Shown: positions 44,697 through 53,239 of the stretch, one piece after another
How positions within the stretch are numbered: position 1 is the first letter of the stretch
Layout of the letters: each line of letters starts with the position of its first letter
Source of the DNA: Chlorokybus atmophyticus
Taxonomy: Eukaryota > Streptophyta > Chlorokybophyceae > Chlorokybales > Chlorokybaceae
NCBI GenBank assembly: GCA_009103225.1
Contig: RHPI01003599.1
Coordinates: forward strand, 116,582 to 169,820
Direction of reading: 5' to 3'
DNA: 53,239 nt
Made by a program: the position numbers and the translations under genes
The notes under the pieces: model-generated
Seen by the model: only the letters and a program-made list of their open reading frames with translations
What the model was told of the DNA's origin: nothing
Database searches by the model: none

Positions 44697-47600
44697 ATGG
44701 CGGACCCGGATGTGGAGTGGCTGGAGGGAGATTACAAGCAGGAGGTCAATGGAGAGGTGTGATAAATGTAGTCAGTGGAATTGGGCGTTTGTCTTTGTGT
44801 GCTAGATCACATGCTTGACTGCTATGAATATGCCTTTTTCAAGACTCGTTGTTAGGCTTCCTGCAGCACAGTCAACTTCAGGGCTTGTGTTGCTTTCTGA
44901 CGGTTGGTTCCACCATCTGCTGCGCACAATGCGCGTTTGAAACTGGTCATTTTTCACATGTTTGAAGCTGGTTGAACTTGCATCAACAATCAACATCATC
45001 AAAATGTTGATTCAACAACTTCGTGCTTGTGTTGTTCGGGGTTGTTCAGTACTCAATTCCTCCACATCTGACACAATGTGTTGCAAGTACTGCTGTACAA
45101 TGGAAACAACCCTATATGTTTATGATGGAGCTCCAGTTCAGTTGATTCAGGTCAACTGAACTGGAGCTCCATCATAAACGTATATCATGCATTGAGTTTT
45201 TGTTCAACACACCAATGCAATTAGCAATCCGGCTGAAACAGGTCGTCAAGCAAGTTACAAGCTGCAATGCGCAAGTTTTGCTTTGTAATGTGCCAGCATA
45301 CCAAGATGAATGAGTGCATTCCGTATGTTGTCAGCTCCAGCACCACTTGCACCAGCCGCACCTCTTTCAACAAGGCTGAATCTAGATCACGTACGGCTAT
45401 GCAATGCTGCTTGCGATGAGATTGTGCTGGCAGTCGTGTGTTACTGTGCAAGCATACAGGCTGGCTGGCTTGTTGTTCGTCAGCCTGTGGCTGTTTAGGT
45501 TGGCAGCTTGCAGTTGTATGATGTTGAAATTGCAGCTGGCGCTTGCGTGGGCAGGCTTCGGTTTCCGGCAGGGGTGCTGTGTCGGATCAGGAGATAGCCC
45601 GTTTGACGGTAGATGAGTTGTTGAGCGACTTGGACAGAGCAAAACTCTTCCTCAACCCTTCAAGTCACGAGGTGCGTTATCATCAAACCATAAAAGGCAA
45701 GCACTCGCACTTGTGTGCTGGCGCACACACACGTACATGCGTGCATGCGCGTATTACATGGGGAGCGCGGGGGCAAGGGGGACAAGTAATGAACACATGA
45801 CACACATACATGCGCACACACGCACATCCACATAGTGGGTCATGTTCAACATCTTAAACTACCTAAGACAGATCCACACCCATCCTGCCCATCCAACGGG
45901 TGTCCTTTGTGAATTTGCAGCTGCAAGTAAAATGTGCGCTGGCGTCATTACCTCGATTGTACCGAGAGCACGGGCGGGCTGCGCATGATGCGTTGTTGGG
46001 GGGAAGCAGCGGTGGAGTGACCGGCCAGGGTGGGCACGGAGGGAAGAGCCGACTTGCACAACTCGATCATGACGGTCAGGTACAATCGCCAGCCGCTGCT
46101 ACATAAACAATATAAGTTGACCTACCATGGCCAGTGCATGGATGCAAGTATATCCTAATCGAACATCCCACACGACAGGTGCTTGTTGGTGAGGCGTTCT
46201 GTACAGTTTTGAAAGACACAAGCTTGAACTTCAAAGAGGTAACTCAATCCCCTGGGACAATGTATCAAGGTGAACGCCATTGATGTTGCCTGAGTGTTCT
46301 CACCCTCTCGACTTGCCAACAGGTTGCCGTGTGGGTGCTGCCGGTGGTTCTGTCAGGTTTGAGCGCATCGCGGGACGAGGAGGTTGTGCGGTCGTGGCTC
46401 GGAGTGTTGAGCCTCCTGGTCCCCCTTCTGCCCCTGAAAGTTGTGCGCGAGGAGGTTGCGGAGATGGCCGTGCGTCTCGGAGAGGTGGACGAGACGGTGC
46501 AAAGCCGCGCAGCATGCTGCGCCCTGCTCGGCGCGTTGGCGCCGCGGATTGCTGCGGATGATGCTACCATATTCAACAAAGCCATGACACTTTGTCAAGA
46601 TACAGACTACCAAGTCAGAGTGGCCATGTGCCATCAGCTCGACGCATTCGCGCATGCGGTTGGACCTGAACGAACACAGGTGCAGTCAGTTGATGGACTG
46701 TGTGGTTATTTGCCATATCCACAACCACCGTTTGATGTGAGCAACTGTGGTTACAACTTGGTGCGTGCGCGTCTGTGTGCGTCTGTGCGGGTGTGCATGT
46801 GCGCGTGCGCTCACGTGTGCAATGTCTTTGAAGCACACATGTGCAGCATAGCAAACCCATGGCCTGTTTGCAGAACGTTGTGCTGAAAGAGCTGGAGGAC
46901 CTGTTGAATGATGAGGAGGTGGCCGTTCGCACGGCCGCACTTCAGGCGCTTGTCGCTTTGGCAGACGTGCTGCCCATTGAAGCACGCAAGACAAGGATTG
47001 TGCCCATTGTCAAGGCGTACTGTCCAGCCTCGACAAGCGCTGAAGAGCACATGTCGCTGGAACTGTGTCGACTGTTCGGGGAGCTCCTGCGCAAGGTGCA
47101 TGTCTCAAAGCTCACCTACAGTGTGTTGTGGTGATTCTTATGGAAATGCTGATTGTGAGACTGGCGCTTGTGTCTAGATTGGAGCGGAGCTGAGCGAAGC
47201 AGACTGGGAGGTGTTGCTGGAAGCCTACAAGGCGTGGGCAACACATCACGAGTCTACCATGAGACAGGTGATTGTGCAAGTGTGTTTATGCGTGTGCGAG
47301 AGCATTATCATTAATGCAGCCTTATGCTGACTGACAATTGGGTTGGGTGCACCAGTCTGCGGCGCACAACCTGCCGGGAGTGTTGAAAGCCATGGGAGTC
47401 CGCAAGTACGCTATGCAACTGCATTCCATCTACACGCGGCTTGCGGCTGACCCCGATGCCACCACCCGGGCCTCCATAGCTGGAAGCCTTCACGAGGTGC
47501 GAAGAACTTAATGCATCTTTGCATTATATGTAGTACGTAGCTGTTTGTAAACTCCATGTTGTATAGAAGCGGTGTCGCTTGTATGCATCATGGCTTGCTC

Positions 47601-50077
47601 TGTCCCAATGTAAACACACCAGGTGTATACATAGCCACAGTGGTGCCCATGAGAGCGAACATGTTTGTCTGCCTTGATCACACCAGCTGATGCGTGAACA
47701 TGGCAGGTTGCTCGCATGCTAGGCAAGGAACGGACAGCAACTTATCTGAAAGACATGACTATTGCCCTGCTGCAAGACCAGTCCTTCGAAGTGCTTGGTG
47801 TGCTGCTACCCAACTTGGCCTTTATCTTGGGTATGTAGTGTTATGCTTCATGCCAGACTGCATCACCGCTGTATGTCCTTTGTATCATATATAATAAAAT
47901 GCCTGCTGCTCTTCAACAGGGCAATTTGGCATCACCAACGAACAGCAGCGTGCAGCCGCTTATCAAGAACTACTTCCCGCTCTGACTGCCGTGGAGAGTC
48001 GACTGACTTCTCAATGGAGGCTTCAGAAGACGTACATGGAGACATTGATTGTTTTGCCGGTAAGTTGTGCGCCACTTTATGTGTATCAACTTTTCTGACG
48101 CGCTCTGTTGGTATGTAAATAATACTATGACTCTTCTTGCTTCGCAGTCATGCTTTTCCAGCGATGACATATATGAAAATTTTGTACCCATTTGCTTCCG
48201 ATACATATACGGTGGCGCTGCGCCTGTGCGCAACGCCGCGGCAGAGGCCATCGTGGTATTGTTAAGGTACGTGTTGCGTGCGGGAGACTCCATGATAACT
48301 TGTGCAACATTGCCAATGCCACATGGATGTGGGTGTTACTGTGTGAACTTCAACCAATGAATCTCGTTCGCAGATGCAACAAGAGGGCTTCGCAGCAGAT
48401 GGAACTTGCAGGCCGATTGGTACGAGAGCTCGGGCGCGGGCGCTCGTACTGGTCCCGATTGCTGTTCCTAGCATGTTGTCAGTTTGCCATTAAACATGCA
48501 TCGTCCAAGTTCTTCAAAGACACCTTCCTGGAACCGGCCCTTGAGGCCACCCAGGTATGGTTACATTCGCCTTAGCTCAACATCATCGCCTTTAAGCTAC
48601 AGTTATAGGAAACGGGCTATGAGCTTGTGTGCGAGCACAAGCATGAGTATGCGCACAGGTTTGTGGCTCTGCGTATGTATGCATGTGTCTGCGCGCGTGC
48701 GTGGGGATGAGCGAAGCATACATATTGCAACGTGTTTCTCGTGTTCAGGACACTGTTGCGAACGTGAGGCTAGCAGCCTGCGCAATGCTGGTGGGCATGA
48801 AGGGTGCGATCAAGCTGCCGGAGGATGTGGCGCTTCTTGCTAGGATCAACCAGTGCGCAACGCAGCTTGCGAGCGACTCCGACCGCGATGTTTCCGCGGC
48901 CGCCCGCGCGGTCCAGGATGAGTTCAAGAGGTTACCCATCAGGACATCAGGCCCCTTGCCCCCTGCAGGCTCCCAGTCCACGGCGCATGCCATTGAGGTT
49001 GAAGACCGCCGCCGCTTTGAGCAGGTCTGTACTGTCATGGTGGACACTTCTGCAGCGCTGTCATGTTCTCACTGTATGCATGCCTGGAGTGCAAACATGT
49101 GTTATGTCATCTATACACCATCAGTTGCCACCGTGGTCTGGTTCCGTGCTGTCCTGTGTGATTAACTGTTTTACTGCTAATACACATTTCTACTGTTCTA
49201 ATGCACAGCAAGAGACTGAGTCGTTGCTTTGTGCGAGCAGGAGCAGGCAATGCTGACCAAAGAGGAGCATGAGGAGAAGCGAAGGCTTGAGCGAGCACAG
49301 CAGCAGCAAGAGGCACAGCGCAAGCTTGGAGCAGTTGGTGACAATGGTAAGCACTAAACACAAACGTGTACACGATAAGTTCAACGCACGAGCGAAGTTG
49401 TTGGCTGATGGTTGGTGGTGATGTGTGCAGACCCGCTGAAGCTGCGACTACGCATGCCAGTGGGAGCAGAGTTGAACAAAAGGCCCGCATTGCTGAGTCG
49501 AAGCATCAGCAACGGACCTGTCGTCCTGAGCGCACTCGCAGCCAGCAACAACGGCGACTCTACCAAAAGCCGCAGCAATCCCAGCTCGCCCGTCATCCCA
49601 ACCGCACCCGCACGCGTCGCGCCCTCGGTGAGCCTTAAACTGCCCGCTGCCACAGCGCTTTCCAAGACCAACGCAATCGGCCAGAAAGAGTCCGTTTCGG
49701 CGCCGATATCCGCACGCTCACCAGCCAACACGCAGCGCGAGTCCATCACGGCCTCCGCTACAGCACCCTCGGCTAAGACAGCCATGTCGAATGGTTCATC
49801 AAAACCAACACTCAGTGCTGATACCGCTGGCAGTGCCAGTAAAGCCGCGAGCACAACCAAGCCCGTTGTGCGTATTGCTTCAACCAATGGACGATCCACT
49901 AATGGAGCCCCGAGCCCAAAGCCGGCAACGGCTTCCTCCAACGCTGTTAGCACACCCGCTGCCTCCAACACCAGCAAGGTTGTTCCTGCCAGTGCCAGCG
50001 TGAAACCCGCCGCTGCACAGTCAGCTCTGCACGCCAGGCGTAGCTTAGATGAGGTCAGGCGCAAGCTGCACAGTTGA
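44697..50077 (+). CDS. Protein phosphatase 4 regulatory subunit 4-like HEAT-repeat protein
   Basis: Putative regulatory partner of PP4 catalytic subunit. Exons: 44697-44756, 45555-45671, 45921-46079, 46179-46238, 46323-46679, 46874-47095, 47178-47267, 47356-47496, 47707-47830, 47920-48059, 48148-48266, 48374-48554, 48749-49024, 49241-49346, 49431-50077; phase-consistent, 2799 nt, 932 residues. It starts MADPDVEWLEGDYKQE. HEAT-type helices fill residues about 75-680 (LLVPLLPLKVVREEV, ELEDLLNDEEVAVRTAALQA, YLKDMTIALLQDQSFEVLG, YMETLIVLPSCFSSDDIYEN, VRLAACAMLVGMKGAIKLPE). A basic coiled coil follows (EEHEEKRRLERAQQQQEAQR), then a Ser/Ala/Pro/Thr-rich disordered tail and a short charged end (SLDEVRRKLHS). 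Overall length and order resemble animal PPP4R4. A generic HEAT protein is the alternative. Confidence 0.75.
45118..45179. repeat. Perfect 28-bp hairpin in intron 1 of the PP4R4-like gene
   Basis: Arms 45118-45145 and 45152-45179 are exact reverse complements with a 6-nt loop TTCAGG. The arms contain GATGGAGCTCCAGTTCAG. Intron 1 is the longest intron of the gene (about 800 bp). Confidence 0.95.
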
Positions 50078-51227
50078 TAGTCACTCTGCCTGCGTGTAGG
50101 TCTTGCGAGAGTACATAGCGTAGTAGTACGTATGTGGGCACCATGTACTGAGGAAGGGAACCTTCATTGGGAACCGTTTATAGCAATTGCGCTTGATTGC
50201 AAGCTACATGGTTTGCACCGTCTAGTGCTCACTCCTCACCATCATCCTTCTTTGATCGGCGTGCATGCAATGAGCTGTAGCACCGTACATGTGCTGCGCT
50301 GACTACTACTTGCTTTTGAGGACGATTGGGAAGCACTGGCAAACAATCGCTTGCAATGCGCAGTGTAGTTGTCTTGTTGCGTGGACTGGATATGGGGTGA
50401 GAGCGCAGCTCTCAGCTTAAATTCTTATACCTTATCCTAACAGTGGCCCAATCAACATGAACAATAGACACTGCAGAATGCGATGCTCCAGCAATTCTCT
50501 TCCAGACTGATGTGACACTCTATGCTGAGTCACTTCCGTGAACTCTAATGTCACAGAGGTGAGGAACGCAGCGTCAGAATGCGACAGGATAAGGCCTCAC
50601 CTAATGCAAGTAACCTTCACCCTGGGCGTGACACTCTATGCTGCAGTCAGTGTCATAGAGGGCGGCGGTGGCGGCGGCGACGGCGGTGGTGGCGGTGGTC
50701 GTGGTCGTTGCCAGCGCCTACAGTCAGGTTTCGGTTGAGATATGGCTGCCGTGGCCTAGGATTCTCTTGGTCGGTAGGCTGTGCGGGGACAGAGTAAGAG
50801 GGGCAGGTGACGGGGAGAAGGCAAGGTGGGCAGCTGCAGCAATTTCCCTGTCGCCATGCTGGTACGAGATGCATGAGTGAGAATGCTGCTTTGGCAAATA
50901 GTGTACAGTGTCCATGCTTGCACGTCGTTTAAGCAGCAGCTGCAGCCACTTGCTGACGTGACTATGACCCCAGTCTCAGTTTATCATACGTTGTAGGCTG
51001 CCGGTATGCTGAAGGCTGCTGTGGCCGTGGCTCCCAGCGACAGCACGCATTCGATGACGGCTTTTCGCTATTACGTACTTCGGGCTACTTGAGATCAACG
51101 CAGCAGGAGGCGTTCTCCAAGGCGCTGACAAGCAGCTTTGGTTGGCAATGGGCGAGGCCAATTGTATTCCTACAGGTGTGCTATCGATTACAGGTGGTAC
51201 ATTTTGTGCGATAGCATATAGCAGCAA
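50078..51227. other. Spacer downstream of the PP4R4-like gene
   Basis: About 1.15 kb. It contains a GGC/GGT trinucleotide run at about 50660-50705. Two separated segments share GTGACACTCTATGCTG (about 50512 and 50629). No TGTAA follows the PP4R4-like stop closely. No gene is called; frames over the GGC run are low-complexity. Confidence 0.45.
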
Positions 51228-51462
51228 AACGACGCCTAGCATTTTCAGACTCGGAGCGCCACAAGCTTCTGGAATGTACTCGTATGTACCCAAGCTTGTT
51301 AGCACTTGCTGCGTCGCCTTGGCCGCCTCTGCAATGTAGCAGTCATTGATTGCTTTTCGCACAGAGGCGGCCAAGGCGACGCAGCAACTGCTCACAAGCT
51401 TGGGTACAGTCAAGTTCACTCTCCGGGGCGCTCCGACTCTGAAAATGCTAGGCTGCTATCGT
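51228..51462. repeat. Inverted duplication of a gene fragment (arms about 100 bp)
   Basis: Segment 51228-51334 and segment 51360-51462 are reverse complements in blocks: CCTAGCATTTTCAGA.TCGGAGCG, ACCCAAGCTTGT.AGCA and TGCGTCGCCTTGGCCGCCTC. Read outward from the centre, both arms encode EAAKATQQ(V/L)LTSLGT and GAP(S/T)LKMLG, differing by an indel in between. So a coding fragment was duplicated head-to-head. The parent gene is not in the window. Confidence 0.7.
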
Positions 51463-52035
51463 CGGTGCAGCACCGAGACTGCGAGGAGCTAGTTGACAGG
51501 ACGCTCATCATCCAACGTCTGCGTCCTGACCCTGTACAGTACAATCAGTTAAGCAACAGCTTGCAAGGTAAGACCGGTCAGCGTTGCAATCCGCATCATG
51601 TACACCTAATGTTGGGCTGAGCGACCATGCAACTCGCCTGCTGCTGGATCTGCTATAACTGATCACACACTTTGGTATTGGCACGCAGTTTGACTTGTTC
51701 GCAATCCTAGCAGCAGAGCGCAGCCGCGCTGCCCAGCGCTGGAGAGGCTTCCCTGCAGCGCTGAAGACGGACACGTACTTGGACTCAAATTATCCAAGTT
51801 GGGTCCTGACTCTCTCAAGATGGGCAAGACGGAGTTGCTGCTTGCACATGGGTGCCGCCAGGAGTACAGCGCGGGTTGTGCTTGCAAGTGGCTGCTTCAT
51901 GGCAGCCAGTTGGTCCTTGAGCTCTTTGAGGGTGACCAGCAGCTGTGGCGAGCATATGTACCAACAGTTGAAAGTAAAGTTCCCGCAAGTGCCATATTCA
52001 GGGGACGTAGGTGGGAAACGCATTTTGGTTTATGA
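51463..52035 (+). pseudogene. Unassigned coding-like fragments, possible pseudogene
   Basis: Continuing from the right arm of the inverted duplication, a frame reads HRDCEELVDRTLIIQRLRPD and ends LSNSLQ before a GTAAGA donor-like site (51567). After a GGCACGCAG acceptor-like site (51689) a frame reads FDLFAILAAERSRAAQRWRG. Further on (51799-52035) another frame reads KMGKTELLLAHGCRQEYSAG. The pieces do not join in one frame and no family is recognised, so a broken gene is the simplest reading. Confidence 0.3.
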
Positions 52036-52082
52036 GTGGCATGATTCTGTCTCGCCAAGCTGCATGGTGCACACACTAACGC

Positions 52083-52827
52083 AACGCTGTCATGTTGAGA
52101 GGTTCTGACTTTATGCATGCATGGAGTGCGCATATGTGTTATGTCATTTGTACACCAATAGCTGCCATGTTGGTCTGGTCCTGTGCTGCTGTGTGTGGTT
52201 GACTGTTTAACTGCTAATGTACATTCCTACTGCACAGCAAGCAAGTAATTGACTCGTTGCTTCGTGCAAACAGGAGCAGGCAATGCCGACCATAGAGGCA
52301 CATGTGGAGAAGCGAAGCAGCTTGAGCAAGAGCCACAGTGCAAGCTTGGCGCCGTTGGGGACAGCGGTACGCACTAGAAATATAAGATATACATGTATAC
52401 AACGTACCAGCATATGTCTTTGACTGATGGTTGACGATGTGTGAAGACCCGTTGCAGCTGCGGCTCCGCATGCCGGTGGGAGCATAGCTGACCAAAGGCC
52501 CACGTTGCTCAATTGCAGCATCAGCACATGCCCGTTGTTCTGAGCGCACTCGCGGCCAACAACAATGGCGAGAACACAAAGAGCCGCAGCAATCCCAGTT
52601 CGCCTCAAGCTGACCGCTGTCACAGCACTCTCCCAAACCAATGCAACCGGCAAGAAAGAGTCCCTTTTGATGCCGACATTCGCACGCTCAGTGGCCAACA
52701 CGCTGCGCAAGTCTATGACAGCCTGCATGTCAGCAACCCCGGTGAAGACAGCTTTGTAGACTGACTCACCAAATCTAACCTCCGGGCTGATGTTGCCCGC
52801 AGTGCCGATAAAGCCGCAAGCAAGCCC
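52083..52827 (+). pseudogene. Decayed partial duplicate of the PP4R4-like gene 3' end
   Basis: Matches 49058-49860 of the PP4R4-like gene across intron 13, exon 14, intron 14 and the start of exon 15, in the same order and orientation, about 3 kb downstream. Introns are retained, so the copy arose at DNA level. Damage: the codon after MPVGA reads TAG, about 48 nt are missing after the SNPSSP segment, and several small indels occur. The acceptor ACAG and EQAMP(T) start of exon 14 are still readable. Confidence 0.85.
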
Positions 52828-53239
52828 ATATGCTTGAGTGAGACCTTATCTCACTAACTCTCAAAGGGTCAGGTTGGGAATACAAACCTTGCACAGTAGA
52901 ATTCAAGTATTTCAGTGTGTATACCCCTCTTACATTTAATCAACAGTGCCCCAAATGCAATGTGCTAATACCCTCACATTGCATTGCAAACGGAGTCGAG
53001 TTGTATGGATAAACTAACTTACAATGTGAAGGCTAAGAGCCACCACATGACCTGGTCAACCCTCCCCAAGTCATCACAACTCCACACACCCTTCGTTGAT
53101 TGTGTTGACATGTGTTAACATCAATGCATTCATCTCGGATCGTGAAAGGAGGAGAAGGGGGGGGTGAGGTTTATGCCGGTTGTGATTCATAGCATGACGC
53201 AGATAAGGTAACCTACTCAAACCAGTCTCCTCCCCCCCC
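52828..53239. other. Right end of window, no gene seen
   Basis: About 410 bp of spacer ending in a C-run. No motif or frame I would support. Confidence 0.4.

Noticed and set aside
49381-50064. Minus-strand 227-codon frame opposite the last PP4R4-like exon
   Set aside because: Antisense shadow of the Ser/Ala-rich tail; the plus strand is in phase with the preceding exons.

Overview
The window looks like nuclear DNA of a ciliated green alga (Viridiplantae). Nearly every gene is split by GT-AG introns of about 70-800 bp. One gene encodes an axonemal protein (CFAP43), so the organism builds motile cilia. Others belong to plant-type families: a FRIGIDA-domain protein, an AAE3-type oxalyl-CoA synthetase and a DEG9-type protease. 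I do not name a species. All exon coordinates below were derived by hand from splice signals, reading phase and protein conservation.

Layout. 1-3 kb: 3' half of CFAP43 (+). 3.4-6.8 kb: a FRIGIDA-like coiled-coil protein (-). 7.5-12.7 kb: a single gene (+) that joins a complete AAE3-type oxalate-CoA ligase to a complete oxalyl-CoA decarboxylase. 13-23 kb: a gene-poor block of nested transposon remnants, inverted repeats, an LTR-like pair, a chain of consecutive short hairpins, an assembly gap and a decayed paralog of a gene at 29-30.6 kb. 23.6-27.7 kb: glucose-6-phosphate dehydrogenase (+) carrying two C-terminal EF-hands. 28.4-29.0 kb: a 570-bp (GA)n tract. 29.3-30.6 kb: an unrecognised gene (+). 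31.7-35.9 kb: a SENP6/7 (Ulp2)-like SUMO protease (-). 38.8-40.8 kb: a zinc-type alcohol dehydrogenase-like MDR enzyme (-). 41.7-44.3 kb: a DEG/HtrA serine protease (-). 44.7-50.1 kb: a PP4R4-like HEAT-repeat protein (+). 51-52.8 kb: an inverted gene-fragment duplication, then a decayed partial copy of the PP4R4-like gene.

How the genes relate. These are separate eukaryotic transcription units, not an operon. Two pairs are divergent and may share promoters: FRIGIDA-like/oxalate enzyme and DEG/PP4R4-like. The most notable items are two domain fusions. The ligase-decarboxylase fusion would place the first two steps of CoA-dependent oxalate breakdown (oxalate to oxalyl-CoA to formyl-CoA plus CO2) on one chain of 1110 residues. 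The G6PD-EF-hand fusion suggests calcium control of the entry into the oxidative pentose phosphate pathway. A third theme is DNA structure: perfect 28-32 bp intronic hairpins, at least ten hairpins in under 600 bp at 16.0-16.6 kb, and long alternating purine-pyrimidine tracts in many introns.
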